64,000 bases of DNA from DATAEG01 sp963703085 (GCA_963703085.1 OY969789.1:2046001-2110000); one strand, 5' to 3'; positions 32,525 to 42,003 are shown, numbered from the stretch's first letter. Notes: generated by a model not told the origin, from the letters alone. Numbers and translations: made by a program.

Positions 32525-32565
32525 GACGCAACATTACTAGGGCAGCAACGGTTGATATCCGGCCG

Positions 32566-33168
32566 TTACGCCATGGGAATGAGCCGCACGAAGGCGTCGC
32601 CGACCAGCTCCAGCAGCGCGTCCCGGGTGACGTCGGAGCGGTGCTCGCTCAGCCACACGACCGAAACCTCCTCGACGAAGGCGATCCAGCCCCGTACCGC
32701 GATCTGTGCCGGCAGGTCCAGGGCCAGCCCGAGTGCACCGGCGTTGTCGATCACCCGCTGTGCGAGCGTGGCCCGGGTCCGCTCGAAGACCGCCCGCATC
32801 TCCGCGTCGCCGCTGGCCGCGCCACGCACCAGCGACAGGTACCCAGCCCGGTTGGCAGTGATGTGATCGACGAAGGCGGCCACCGACGTGGTCAGCTGCT
32901 CCACCGGAGAGAGAGCCGGGTCGGGTTCGGTGACCTCGATGAGCTGCGCGGCCGCGGCGCCCACCACCGCGCGGTGGAATTCGGTCTTGGAGTCGAAATA
33001 GTGGAACAACAACCCGCGCGAGATGCCGGCAGCTGCTGCGATGTCGTCCACCGAGAGGTCGTCGAGCGTACGGCTGGCCAGCATCTCCAGACCGATCGCG
33101 ATGAGCTGCTCGCGGCGCTGCGCGGGCACCATCCGTCGACGACGCGGCGCAGCAGGGGTGACCGGCAT
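32566..33168 (-). CDS. TetR-family regulator of monooxygenase operon
   Basis: A 200-residue protein from the ATG at 33168. The N-terminal helix-turn-helix is VDDIAAAAGISRGLLFHYF, followed by SKTEFHRAVV. The C-terminal TetR_C-like ligand domain has YLSLVRGAASGDAEM. It is divergent from the flavin monooxygenase operon with 42 bases between starts, and that gap holds a 19-bp inverted repeat, so it probably represses both itself and the operon. Confidence 0.88.
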   Translation of the reverse strand: MPVTPAAPRRRRMVPAQRREQLIAIGLEMLASRTLDDLSVDDIAAAAGISRGLLFHYFDSKTEFHRAVVGAAAAQLIEVTEPDPALSPVEQLTTSVAAFVDHITANRAGYLSLVRGAASGDAEMRAVFERTRATLAQRVIDNAGALGLALDLPAQIAVRGWIAFVEEVSVVWLSEHRSDVTRDALLELVGDAFVRLIPMA

Positions 33169-33171
33169 CTC

Positions 33172-33190
33172 TATTGACTCCAATTCAATA
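33172..33190. promoter_or_regulatory. Inverted repeat, probable TetR operator
   Basis: TATTGACTCCAATTCAATA has 6-bp arms (TATTGA/TCAATA) in the AT-rich gap between the divergent TetR and monooxygenase genes. The position overlaps where both promoters must lie. Confidence 0.65.
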
Positions 33191-33210
33191 GGACTCGTAG
33201 AGTAGCCGCC

Positions 33211-34704
33211 GTGAGCCCAGCGCAGCAACAACCGCGGCAGCTGCGCGTGGTGGTGATCGGCGCCGGCTTCGCCGGAATCGCGATGGCCACCGCGCTGCGC
33301 GAACGCGGCGTGCACGACTTCGTCGTCATCGAACGCGGAGACGACGTCGGCGGCACCTGGCGCGACAACACCTACCCCGGTGCGGCCTGCGACGTGCCGA
33401 GTCATCTGTACTCGTTCTCCTGGGCGCTGAACCCGGACTGGAGCCGGGCCTACTCCCCGCAGCCGGAGATCTGGGAGTACATGCGGGACGTGGCCCGCCG
33501 CAAAGGTGTCTACCCGCACTGCGTGTTCGGCGCCGAACTGTTGGACGCCAAGTGGGATGCCGCGGAGAACCGGTGGCGGATCAGTACGACGAAGGGCGAC
33601 TTCGTAGCGCAGGCGCTCGTCTCAGGCGCCGGCGCGCTGTGCGAGCCGGCGAACCCGCACATCGCCGGGCTCGAGTCTTTCGCCGGGACGACCTTCCACT
33701 CCTCGCGGTGGAACCACGACATCGATCTCGCCGGCAAGCGGGTCGCCGTGATCGGCACCGGCGCGTCTGCCATCCAGTTCGTCCCGGAGATCGTCGGCAC
33801 GGTCGCGCATCTCGACGTGTACCAGCGCACCGCGCCATGGGTGATTCCGCGCAACGACCGAGCTTTTCGCAAATCCGAGCGATGGATGTTCCGGCACGTC
33901 CCCGGCCTGCAACGACTCATGCGCACGGGCATCTACTGGGCTCGGGAGCTGTTCGTCCTCGGCTTCGCGAAGAACCCCAAGCTGACCAAGCCGGCCGCAC
34001 GGATCGCTGCGCGTCACTTGGAGAACCAGGTCCACGATCCCGCGCTGCGCGAGCGGTTGCGACCGAGTTTCACCATTGGCTGCAAGCGGATCCTGATTTC
34101 CAACGACTGGTATCCGGCACTGCAACAACCCAACGTGGATCTGGTCAGCGACCCGATCGCGGCGGTGGAACCCGACGCGGTGGTGACCGCTGACGGCGCC
34201 CGACACCGTGCCGACGTGATCATCTTCGCCACTGGGTTCCACGTCACCGACATGCCGATCGCTCAGCACATCCGCGACGATTCCGGAGTGAGCCTCGCCA
34301 AGCATTGGCAAGCCGGCGCGGCAGCTCATCGTGGTACGACCGTCGCGGGCTTCCCGAACCTGTTCTTCATCGTCGGGCCGAACACCGGCCTCGGGCACAC
34401 CTCGATGATCTTCATGATCGAGTCGCAGGTGAGCTACATCGACCAAGCCCTGCAGAACATGGCGGACAACAATCTTCTGGCGATCGAGCCAACGCCGGCC
34501 GCGCAGGAGAGATACAACGCGGATCTGCAGCGGAAGCTATCGCGCAGCGTCTGGAACACCGGTGGCTGCGCGTCGTGGTACCTCGACGCGCACGGCCGGA
34601 ACACCTCGATCTGGCCGGACTTCACCTTCCGCTTCCGCCAGCAGACCGCGGCCTTCGACCTGCAGGAGTACCGGGTGTCGGCGTCCACCGAGGCGGGCCG
34701 GTGA
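33211..34704 (+). CDS. Flavin monooxygenase, Baeyer-Villiger type (MymA-like)
   Basis: 497 residues from a GTG at 33211. The FAD-binding GAGFAG is near residues 17-22, GGTWRDNTYPGAACDVPSHLY (in part: GGTWRDNTYPGAACD) is the flavoprotein signature, and FAGTTFHSSRW at 157-167 matches the Baeyer-Villiger/FMO fingerprint F.G...H...W. A second NADPH-binding GTGASA follows near 182. The enzyme inserts or transfers oxygen to ketones, steroids or fatty acids using NADPH. With the SDR and esterase downstream it resembles the mycobacterial mymA operon, which remodels envelope lipids. The substrate is unproven. Confidence 0.88.
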   Translation: MSPAQQQPRQLRVVVIGAGFAGIAMATALRERGVHDFVVIERGDDVGGTWRDNTYPGAACDVPSHLYSFSWALNPDWSRAYSPQPEIWEYMRDVARRKGVYPHCVFGAELLDAKWDAAENRWRISTTKGDFVAQALVSGAGALCEPANPHIAGLESFAGTTFHSSRWNHDIDLAGKRVAVIGTGASAIQFVPEIVGTVAHLDVYQRTAPWVIPRNDRAFRKSERWMFRHVPGLQRLMRTGIYWARELFVLGFAKNPKLTKPAARIAARHLENQVHDPALRERLRPSFTIGCKRILISNDWYPALQQPNVDLVSDPIAAVEPDAVVTADGARHRADVIIFATGFHVTDMPIAQHIRDDSGVSLAKHWQAGAAAHRGTTVAGFPNLFFIVGPNTGLGHTSMIFMIESQVSYIDQALQNMADNNLLAIEPTPAAQERYNADLQRKLSRSVWNTGGCASWYLDAHGRNTSIWPDFTFRFRQQTAAFDLQEYRVSASTEAGR

Positions 34705-35552
34705 AGAGCCTGCGCGGCAAGGTCGCCGTCGTCACCGGTGCCGGGTCCGGAATCGGCCGCGCGCTGGCAGTCGCCCTTTGTGAGCAGGGTGCCCGGCTCG
34801 CCATCTCGGATGTGCGCGCGGACGATGTCGCCGAGACCGCAGCACTGGTGGCGGCGACCGGCGGCGAGGTGCGCCACTTCGTCCTCGACATGACCGATGC
34901 GGCGGCGGTGCAGGCACATGCGAGCCAGGTCGTTGCCGAGTTCGGGTGCGTCAACCTGGTCATCAACAACGCGGGCGTAGCCATGATCGGCGATGTCCTG
35001 GACATGTCCCTGGACGACCTGGCCTGGGTGATGAACGTCAATTACTGGGGCGTGGTGCACGGCAGCAAGGCTTTCCTGCCCCACCTGATCACCAGCGGGG
35101 ACGGTCACCTCGTCAACCTCTCCAGCGTCTTCGGGCTGATGTCCGTCCCGTCGCAGAGCGCGTACAACGCGGCCAAGTTCGCGGTGCGCGGGTTCACCGA
35201 GGCATTGCGGATGGAGATGGTCACCGGCGGTCATCGGGTCGGCGTCAGCTGCGTCCACCCCGGCGGCATCAGGACGAACGTGGTGCGCAACTCGCGGACA
35301 GCAGGCGATGTCGACCACGCAGCAGTGGCGCGGCGCTTCGATCGGACGCTGGCGAGGACGAGCGCGGAGAAGGCTGCCGCGGTGATCCTGCGTGGCGTGC
35401 AGCGAAACCGGCCCCGGATCCTGGTCGGCGCGGATGCGCATTCGCTGGACGCGATGGTCCGACTGCTCGGTCCGGCCTACCAGCGGCTCGTCACCCTGCA
35501 GACCAAACGGTTCATGGCCCACAGCCAGTCGAAGGTGCGTCCTCGCCGATGA
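34701..35552 (+). CDS. Short-chain dehydrogenase in monooxygenase operon (SadH-like)
   Basis: A 283-residue SDR whose GTG start overlaps the monooxygenase stop (GTGA). TGAGSGIG at residues ~12-19, NNAGVA, LSSVFG (catalytic Ser) and YNAAKFA (Tyr and Lys) are all present. The C-terminal extension (~40 residues after the core, RILVGADAHSLDAMVRLL) is typical of the SadH-like group next to MymA-type monooxygenases. It would oxidise or reduce the alcohol/ketone partner of the monooxygenase reaction. Confidence 0.88.
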   Translation: MKSLRGKVAVVTGAGSGIGRALAVALCEQGARLAISDVRADDVAETAALVAATGGEVRHFVLDMTDAAAVQAHASQVVAEFGCVNLVINNAGVAMIGDVLDMSLDDLAWVMNVNYWGVVHGSKAFLPHLITSGDGHLVNLSSVFGLMSVPSQSAYNAAKFAVRGFTEALRMEMVTGGHRVGVSCVHPGGIRTNVVRNSRTAGDVDHAAVARRFDRTLARTSAEKAAAVILRGVQRNRPRILVGADAHSLDAMVRLLGPAYQRLVTLQTKRFMAHSQSKVRPRR

Positions 35553-36451
35553 AGCCGCGCGCGTTGCCGAGTCGCTCCGCGCAGCTGGCCATCTGGGCGC
35601 AACGCCCCGGTCTCGGCGGTCCGCTACCCATCAAGGCGCAACGCCGTTGGCTGGACGCTGCCGCCGCGACGCTGCCGGTGCCGGGCGGCACCCGCACCGA
35701 ATGGACCACCCTGGGCGGAGTCCGGACACTGCGAGTGGCCTGCGGCGATGCCGATCCCAGCGGCGCGGTGCTTTACCTGCACGGCGGTGCCTTCACTGTC
35801 GGGTCGGCACGCTCGCACCGGTCGCTGGCCGCGTTCCTCAGCAGGGCCAGCGGTTATCCGGTGTTCCTGCTGGAGTATCGCCTCGCTCCCGAGCACCCGT
35901 ACCCAGCGGCGCTTGATGACGCGGCCGCGGCGTTCGCGGCGTTGGCGGCGCGCTACCAATTGCCGAGCGACCAGATCGTCATCGGCGGGGACTCCGCTGG
36001 TGGCGGGCTGGCCGTCGCCACCGCACAGCGGCTGGCGGGCGACGGCGGCGGCGCACCTGCAGCCCTGGCGCTGATCGCACCGTGGGTCGATCCGCTGCGG
36101 GTGCCGGACAACAAGCGGGACCGCGTCGTCCGCGAGCGCTGGGGACGGCGCAGCGCCGCGGCCTACATCGGGCAGTCCGACCCGGCAACGCCCGGCATCG
36201 CGCCGCGCAACGGCGACCTCGCGGTGCTACCGCCGACGCTGGTGCACGTCGGGACCGAGGAGATCCTGCTGCCGCAGATACGCGACTTCGTGATGGCGGT
36301 GACTGCAGCAGGGGGCGAGATCACGCTGCACGAATTCCCGTGGATGTGGCACGTTGCGCATGCGCACGCCGGTCTCTTCGGTCGCGCTGCCGAAGCCGTC
36401 GACGAGCTCGGTGGATTCGTAGCCGGCCAACTCGCACGATCCCCGGCCTAG
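35549..36451 (+). CDS. Alpha/beta hydrolase in monooxygenase operon (LipR-like)
   Basis: A 300-residue HSL-family hydrolase. The ATG overlaps the SDR stop (ATGA). The oxyanion HGG is at 78-80, the nucleophile S149 lies in GGDSAGGG, and the His is in WHVAHAH. The acid position reads HVGTEEILL, where the family usually has Asp; Glu may substitute. It would hydrolyse the ester formed by a Baeyer-Villiger oxidation, completing a ketone-to-alcohol-plus-acid route with the two genes before it. Confidence 0.85.
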   Translation: MKPRALPSRSAQLAIWAQRPGLGGPLPIKAQRRWLDAAAATLPVPGGTRTEWTTLGGVRTLRVACGDADPSGAVLYLHGGAFTVGSARSHRSLAAFLSRASGYPVFLLEYRLAPEHPYPAALDDAAAAFAALAARYQLPSDQIVIGGDSAGGGLAVATAQRLAGDGGGAPAALALIAPWVDPLRVPDNKRDRVVRERWGRRSAAAYIGQSDPATPGIAPRNGDLAVLPPTLVHVGTEEILLPQIRDFVMAVTAAGGEITLHEFPWMWHVAHAHAGLFGRAAEAVDELGGFVAGQLARSPA

Positions 36452-36452
36452 C

Positions 36453-37112
36453 TCAGCTCACCCGGATGCCCTTCTTTCGCTCGTCGTCCAGGTGCCAGAC
36501 CGTGCGGTGGTCAGCCCACTCGCGCCAGTGCGCGGCGAGTTCGGTTGCCCGGTACAGCGGGGTCACGTCGCGGTCCTCGCCGTAGTAGATGCGATTGACT
36601 GTCCCAACCGTTACGCCGTGGGCGGGGGCGGCGCGGACCTCGATCGGATCGCCGGCCGTGAGCGTCCCCTCGGACAGGATCCGCAGCAGGACGCCAGTGC
36701 GTCGCGAGGCTGCGAAGCGGCGCGGAAACTTCGAGTCCCGCATCCGCAGGCCGAGTTTCCAGCAGGGCGTCCGCGGCTCGGAGACCTGCAGCACTGCACT
36801 GCCTATCTGCCACATCTGCCCGACCACCGCAGCGTGGAGATCCAGTCCGCGGGTGGTCAGATTCTCACCGAAGATGCCGAACGGGAGCGACTGCTGCAGT
36901 TCGTACTCCCACCATTCCTGGTCCTCGCGCGCGTAGGCGTACACGGCCTTGTCCGACCCGCCGTGCTGCTTGCGGTCGGCCTGATCGTCGCCCTCGAGGT
37001 TGACGCCCGCCGCCCGCACCGGGCCGTGCACCGGGTTCTTGTAGATGCTGGTCTGCACCTCGTGACCGAGCCAGGTGTAGGTCTTGGGCCGGCCGACTTG
37101 GATGGACAGCAC
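36453..37112 (-). CDS. MOSC domain protein (YiiM-like)
   Basis: 219 residues from a GTG at 37112, where VLSIQVGRPKTYTW matches the YiiM N-terminus. KQHGGSDKAVYAYAREDQEWWEYEL (in part: HGGSDKAVYAYA), FGENLTTRGLD and EPRTPCWKLGLRM with its conserved cysteine define the MOSC fold, and a C-terminal 3-alpha domain follows. YiiM-type proteins use molybdenum cofactor to reduce N-hydroxylated compounds. It converges on the esterase, one base separating the stops. Confidence 0.85.
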   Translation of the reverse strand: MLSIQVGRPKTYTWLGHEVQTSIYKNPVHGPVRAAGVNLEGDDQADRKQHGGSDKAVYAYAREDQEWWEYELQQSLPFGIFGENLTTRGLDLHAAVVGQMWQIGSAVLQVSEPRTPCWKLGLRMRDSKFPRRFAASRRTGVLLRILSEGTLTAGDPIEVRAAPAHGVTVGTVNRIYYGEDRDVTPLYRATELAAHWREWADHRTVWHLDDERKKGIRVS

Positions 37113-37309
37113 CTGCGCCGCGGTGGGTGAGTGACGAGGGAATGCAGAATCGAGCACGATGCACCTCCGTGAGGGCACGTGCGGCGCCCCGCACGATCAC
37201 GTCGATGCTGTGGGGTGCGTCCCCCCACGCGGGCCTCTTTCGGCGCCGAAGTCCATCTTGCCCAGCCCGTCAAGTCCCGGTGCCGTCGGCCGGCATACCG
37301 GGCGGGGAC

Positions 37310-38158
37310 TCAGCCGGCAGCGGCGTGCAGCATCATGTGCGGCTTGCCGCTGCGGGCATTGCTGAGCTGGACGGAGTAGTTCGTTGCGTCCTGCGCGGTA
37401 CGGACTGCCACCGTGGACGGCAACAGGACGGGTGTCTTGAACTGCACCGTGGCTGTGTACGCGGCCGGCAACCGAGCCGCGATGCCGGCCAACGCGTGCG
37501 CGTGCAACCACATTCCGTGCGCAATGGCACGGGGGAACCCGAACGCCTTGGCGGTAAGCGCGTGCAGGTGGATCGGATTGCGGTCGCCGGACACGGCCGC
37601 GTAACGGCGCCCGATGTCTTTCGACACCCGCCACTGCGCGGCCGCTCCGGGTATCGGCGCTGAGTCCACCCGTGCCTCCCGGGAGGTGGACGACGCAGCC
37701 TTCTCGCGGTGCAGGTAACTGCTCCGGCCGGTCCACACCAGCTCGTCGCCCACGCTGGCCTCGGCGACCAGGTCGACCTGCCGGCCGATGCGATGCGCGC
37801 GCAGATCCTCGGCATGGACGGCCAGTGCCAGCTCGTCGTCCACGGTGACCGGACGGTGCTGGGTCATCGCGTTGTGCACGTGCACCAGTCCGACCAGCGG
37901 GAAGGGGAAGTCCCGAGCAGCCATGATTGCGGTGGCCAGCGGGAAGGCGAGCACGTGCAGGTAGGTGGGCGGCACCGCGTCGTCCACGCCGAACCCGCAC
38001 ACCCGCTGATAGGCGGCCAGGGCGGCACGGTCCGCCCGTACGGCGGGCACCGCGACCGTGGTGTCCGGCAATGCGTCCGGGCGGTGCCGCACCGGCAGTA
38101 CCGCCTTGGCGAAGAGGCGGCCCAATGACGGCGAGGTGGGCAGGGTGATGACCGGCAT
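37310..38158 (-). CDS. htdX: 3-hydroxyacyl-thioester dehydratase, double hotdog (HtdX-like)
   Basis: A 282-residue double-hotdog MaoC-type protein. The first hotdog (PTYLHVLAFPLA, VGLVHVHNAM) lacks the catalytic pair. The second has DIGRRYAAVSGDRNPIHLH and FGFPRAIAHGMW, the hydratase-2 motif with Asp and His. It hydrates trans-2-enoyl or dehydrates 3-hydroxyacyl thioesters. The ATG at 38158 shares one base with the fabG4 stop. Order and size match Rv0241c-Rv0242c-Rv0243c of M. tuberculosis. Confidence 0.88.
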   Translation of the reverse strand: MPVITLPTSPSLGRLFAKAVLPVRHRPDALPDTTVAVPAVRADRAALAAYQRVCGFGVDDAVPPTYLHVLAFPLATAIMAARDFPFPLVGLVHVHNAMTQHRPVTVDDELALAVHAEDLRAHRIGRQVDLVAEASVGDELVWTGRSSYLHREKAASSTSREARVDSAPIPGAAAQWRVSKDIGRRYAAVSGDRNPIHLHALTAKAFGFPRAIAHGMWLHAHALAGIAARLPAAYTATVQFKTPVLLPSTVAVRTAQDATNYSVQLSNARSGKPHMMLHAAAG

Positions 38159-39498
38159 CAGGCCCCCACGAGGTTCTGCCCGCACACCCGCAGCACCTGA
38201 CCGGTCACCGCGCCGGCGCCGGGGGAAGCGAGCCAGGCGACCGCCTCGGCAACGTCAACGGGCAGCCCGGCCTGCTGCAAGCTGTTCAGCCGGCGGGCGA
38301 CCTCGCGGGTGGCAAAAGGCATGTGCCGGGTCATGTCGGTGTCGATGAAGCCCGGTGCCACCGCATTGATCGTGCCCCCGGACACAGCCATCAGCGGTGC
38401 GGTCGCGCGAACCATCCCGATCACGCCGGCCTTGCTGGCGGCGTAGTTGGTCTGCCCACGGTTGCCGGCGATGCCACTGGTCGAGGAGAGGCTGACGATG
38501 CGCCCGCCGCCGTGCAGCACGCCGCCGAGCAACACCTCGTTGGCGCGCAGCTGGGCGTCCAGGTTGACCTGCAGCACTGCGTCCCAGACCTCGGGCTTCA
38601 TGTTGGCCAGTAGTTTGTCGCGGGTGATGCCGGCGTTGTGCACGACGATGTCGACGCCGCCGAAGCGGTTCGACAAGTAGGCGGCCAGGTGATCGGGCGC
38701 GTCAGCGGCACTGATGTCCAGCGCCAGCGTGGTGCCACCGATCCGGTTGGCGACCGCGGCCAGCGCCTCGCCTGCTGCCGGCAGGTCGGCGCACACCACC
38801 CGGGCGCCGTCGCGGGCCAGGGTCTCGGCGATGGCGGCCCCGATGCCGCGCGCCGCCCCGGTGACCACGGCCACCGCACCGGTCAGCGGGCGCTGCCAGT
38901 CGTCGGGTGCCGGTGCGGCCCCGTCGCCGAGTTCGACGATCTGCCCGTCCACGTAGGCCGATCGCCCGGAGAGCAGGAACCGCAGCGTGGATTGCAGAGC
39001 GACGGGGCTCGGGTGCGCGGTGGCGATCTGCACCAGGTTGGCCGTCGAGCCGGCCCGTAGCTCCTTGCCGAGTGAGCGCATCACACCGGTCATGGCCTGG
39101 CGGGCGGCAGCCAGCGCCGGCGCGTCGCCGTCGCCCGGCGCGGTCGCCAGCAGCACCACCCTTCCGCTCGGCAGGATCCGCCGCAGAACCCCGCTGAGCG
39201 CCGTATGTAGTTCTGCCAATCCGGGTACGTCGATCACGCCCGTGGCGTCGAGAACCACCGCCGCGTATCGGGTGTCGCCGTCGTCCGCGGTGACGACGGA
39301 TACCCCGGCCTCGACGAGCTGCTGGGCGACACCGTCGCCGAGCAAAGTCTCGCCGGCCGTACAGACCAATGCCGGTCCGGGAAGCACGGGATCGCCGGGC
39401 TGGTAACGGCGCAGCAGCGCCGGCCGGGGCAGGCCGAGCCTGCTGGCAATCGCCTTGCCGGCCCCGGCATTGACGAACGACTGATAGCGGTCAGGCAT
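38158..39498 (-). CDS. fabG4: 3-oxoacyl thioester reductase, long two-domain type (FabG4-like)
   Basis: 446 residues, about twice a normal FabG. An N-terminal flavodoxin-like Rossmann domain (residues 1-200) lacks a catalytic set. The C-terminal SDR domain has VTGAARGIG, HNAGITRD, SLSSTSGIAG and YAASKAG, and ends VTGQVLRVCGQNLVG. High-molecular-weight FabGs such as mycobacterial FabG4 reduce 3-oxoacyl-CoA with NADH and work with HtdX and FadA2. The upstream thiolase gene ends 87 bases before its start. Confidence 0.92.
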   Translation of the reverse strand: MPDRYQSFVNAGAGKAIASRLGLPRPALLRRYQPGDPVLPGPALVCTAGETLLGDGVAQQLVEAGVSVVTADDGDTRYAAVVLDATGVIDVPGLAELHTALSGVLRRILPSGRVVLLATAPGDGDAPALAAARQAMTGVMRSLGKELRAGSTANLVQIATAHPSPVALQSTLRFLLSGRSAYVDGQIVELGDGAAPAPDDWQRPLTGAVAVVTGAARGIGAAIAETLARDGARVVCADLPAAGEALAAVANRIGGTTLALDISAADAPDHLAAYLSNRFGGVDIVVHNAGITRDKLLANMKPEVWDAVLQVNLDAQLRANEVLLGGVLHGGGRIVSLSSTSGIAGNRGQTNYAASKAGVIGMVRATAPLMAVSGGTINAVAPGFIDTDMTRHMPFATREVARRLNSLQQAGLPVDVAEAVAWLASPGAGAVTGQVLRVCGQNLVGA

Positions 39499-39585
39499 CG
39501 AGCTCCTTCTGTTCGTGGGCCCGGTCAGCGAGCGGGTGTCCGGAGGCCGTCTCGAGCACCGGACCCGGCCGACCGGCCGATCGGT

Positions 39586-40878
39586 TCAGGCTGCTTCCAG
39601 GATGGCGACGACGCCCTGCCCGCCGGCCGCGCAAATGGAGATGAGCCCACGCCCGGAGCCCTTGTCGGCAAGCAGCTTGGCCAGGGTCGCGACGATTCGG
39701 CCTCCGGTCGCGGCAAACGGATGACCGGCAGCCAGGGACGAGCCGACGACATTCAGCTTGGCCCGATCGATCGGCCCGAGCGCGCCGTCCAGCCCGAGCC
39801 GAGCGCGGCAGAACTCGTCGTCCTCCCAAGCGCTGAGCGTGGCCAGCACCGTCGAGGCGAACGCTTCGTGAATCTCGTAGAAGTCGAAATCCTGCAGGCT
39901 GAGCTTGGTGCGGGCCAGCAGCCGGGGCAGTGCATACACCGGCGCCATCAGCAGTCCGTCGGCCTTGCGGTCGCCGTGCACGTAGTCCACCGCGGCGGTC
40001 TCGGCGTCGACGACGTGAGCAAGCACCGGCAGATCGTGCTGCGCGGCCCACTCGTCGCTGCCGAGCAGCACCGTCGACGCGCCGTCGGTGAGCGGCGTCG
40101 AGTTGCCCGCCGTCATGGTCGGAGTCGCCAGCGAGCGGCCGAAGGCCGGCTTGAGTCCGGCCAACTTTTCCGGCGACGAATCGGGTCGCAGGTTCTGGTC
40201 ACGCTGCAGGCCCCGGTACGGGGTGAGCAGATCGGTGAAGAAGCCGCGTTCGTAGGCGGCGGCCAGATGCTGGTGGCTGGCCGCCGCGAGTTCGTCCTGC
40301 GCTTCGCGGCTGACGCCCCACTCCTCGGCGGTGATCGCGGCGTGCTCACCCATCGACAGTCCGGTGCGGGGCTCCTCGTTGCGCGGGATGGCCGGTTTGA
40401 TCTGGCTCGGCCGTACACCGGTGAACGCCTTGAGTCGCTGACCGAGCGATCGTGCGCTGTTCGCCCGCAACAGCACCTGGCGCAGGTCCTCGTTGACCGC
40501 GAGCGGTGCGTCGCTGACCGTGTCGACACCGCCGGCGATTCCAGAGGCGACCTGGCCCAGGGCGATCTTGTTCGCGACCAGGATCGTGGTCTCCAGGCCG
40601 GTGCCACAGGCCTGTTGCACGTCATAGGCCGGGGTCTGCGCGCCGAGCGCGCTACCGAGGACCGATTCCCGAGTCAGATTGAAATCCTTCGAGTGCTTCA
40701 GCACGGCGCCGGCGACCACCTCACCCAGCCGCTCGCCCTGCAACCCGAAGCGCGCCACCAGGCCGTCCAGTGCGCTGGTCAACATGTCCTGGTTGGACGC
40801 CGCCGCGTACTTGCTGTTGGCGCGGGCGAACGGAATGCGGTTGCCGCCGATGATCGCGGCGCGCGGAGTGGATGCCAT
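39586..40878 (-). CDS. fadA2: Acetyl-CoA acyltransferase (thiolase, FadA2-like)
   Basis: A 430-residue thiolase. The nucleophilic cysteine is in VQQACGTGLETT. NEEPRTGLSMGEHA is the mid-protein family signature. HEAFASTVLA holds the first His, AAGHPFAATGGR the second His, and SICAAGGQGVV the C-terminal cysteine. It performs the final cleavage of beta-oxidation or the reverse condensation. Upstream of the reductase and dehydratase on the same strand, it makes a three-gene set. Confidence 0.94.
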   Translation of the reverse strand: MASTPRAAIIGGNRIPFARANSKYAAASNQDMLTSALDGLVARFGLQGERLGEVVAGAVLKHSKDFNLTRESVLGSALGAQTPAYDVQQACGTGLETTILVANKIALGQVASGIAGGVDTVSDAPLAVNEDLRQVLLRANSARSLGQRLKAFTGVRPSQIKPAIPRNEEPRTGLSMGEHAAITAEEWGVSREAQDELAAASHQHLAAAYERGFFTDLLTPYRGLQRDQNLRPDSSPEKLAGLKPAFGRSLATPTMTAGNSTPLTDGASTVLLGSDEWAAQHDLPVLAHVVDAETAAVDYVHGDRKADGLLMAPVYALPRLLARTKLSLQDFDFYEIHEAFASTVLATLSAWEDDEFCRARLGLDGALGPIDRAKLNVVGSSLAAGHPFAATGGRIVATLAKLLADKGSGRGLISICAAGGQGVVAILEAA

Positions 40879-40938
40879 GGGTCAAGTCTCCCTGCTCGGT
40901 CAGCGTGGTGGGTCAGCCGTAGGTACGGCGATCGCGGG

Positions 40939-41835
40939 TCAGTCGGGCAGCAGCCCGCTGCGCCGCCAGAGCGCGCCGGCCGGACCGTCGATCAGGCCCA
41001 GCTCGGCGAAGAACGGCACCAGCCGCCGCGCCGCCCAGGCCAGCGTTTCCCGGCGGTACGGGTTGGCGCGGGCCGCTGCTTTACCGGCAGCCGGGTCGAT
41101 GCCCACCTGTGCGTACGCGTCGGGATGGACCAGGCGGGTGGCGATGACGACCGCCGATCGCCCGATCATCAGTCGGGTGCGCTCCCGCTTCCAGCGCGGG
41201 AGGCCGGCCCACTGCCGCGCCAGCTCGTCCCGGGCGAAGCGCACGTGCCGCGCTTCCTCGATGACATGGATGCGGCTGACGCTGCGCACGATCGGCTGCA
41301 GGGAGTCGTCGGCCATCGACTCCCGTTGCAGGGTGTCCAGGACTTCTTCGGCGATCAGGATGGCGGCGAACATCTCCGCACCGGTCGAGATGTTCTTCAG
41401 CAGCTTGCCCTGCCGGTGCGCCAGCCGGCCCGGACCATATGCCGGCGCACCGAATTTCTGGATCATCTCGGCGAACATCACCGAGTGCCGGCATTCGTCG
41501 CCGATCTCGGTGAGTGCGTACTTCACGTGAGCGGACGTCGGGTCGAGATCGTACGAGTGCCGGACCAGCAACTGCATCAGGATCAACTCGAACCAAATGC
41601 CGACGCTGGCCATGCTGGCCACCTCGTGTTTGGACAGCTCGATCTGCTGAGCTCTAGTCAACCCGTTCCACCGCGGTGTGCCGTACAGCGAGCAGCGCTT
41701 TGGTGGCAAGTAGAAGAGGTCCTCGGCCAACGGCGCTGCCCAGTCGACGTCGACCACCGGGTCGAACGAGTGCTTCGCCGACGCGCGCAGCAAGGCCTGG
41801 GCAGTGGCCTCCCGCTCGTCCACCCGCGCTGTCAT
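40939..41835 (-). CDS. AurF-like diiron oxygenase
   Basis: A 298-residue all-helical protein from the ATG at 41835. Iron ligands typical of AurF/p-aminobenzoate N-oxygenases are visible: an early ELSKHE, then EIGDECRHSVMFAE, then MFAAILIAEEVLD and HVIEEARHVRFARDE. These proteins oxygenate aryl or alkyl substrates at a carboxylate-bridged diiron site. It lies upstream of fadA2 on the same strand (60-base gap) and is divergent from a TetR gene. The frame extends upstream through a tandem repeat that is not part of the protein. Confidence 0.8.
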   Translation of the reverse strand: MTARVDEREATAQALLRASAKHSFDPVVDVDWAAPLAEDLFYLPPKRCSLYGTPRWNGLTRAQQIELSKHEVASMASVGIWFELILMQLLVRHSYDLDPTSAHVKYALTEIGDECRHSVMFAEMIQKFGAPAYGPGRLAHRQGKLLKNISTGAEMFAAILIAEEVLDTLQRESMADDSLQPIVRSVSRIHVIEEARHVRFARDELARQWAGLPRWKRERTRLMIGRSAVVIATRLVHPDAYAQVGIDPAAGKAAARANPYRRETLAWAARRLVPFFAELGLIDGPAGALWRRSGLLPD

Positions 41836-41850
41836 CGTTGCGGCCACACA

Positions 41851-42003
41851 GTCACCAGTGGCTCCGCACCGAAGGACGGTCGGAACCACAACGCTCGCGC
41901 CGGTCCACCCGACCGCAGAGTCACCAGAAGCTCCGCAGCGAACGACGGTCGGAACCACAACGCTCGCGCCGGTCCGCCCAACCGCAGAGTCACCAGAAGC
42001 TGG
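41851..42003. repeat. 69-bp tandem repeat between divergent diiron oxygenase and TetR genes
   Basis: GTCACCAG recurs at 41851, 41920 and 41989, exactly 69 bases apart. The unit holds GACGGTCGGAACCACAACG and CTCGCGCCGGTCC in both full copies; a third is cut after 14 bases. The copies differ at about 8 positions. 69 is a multiple of three, so frames stay open across it, which makes coding-looking extensions of both neighbours. Confidence 0.85.
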
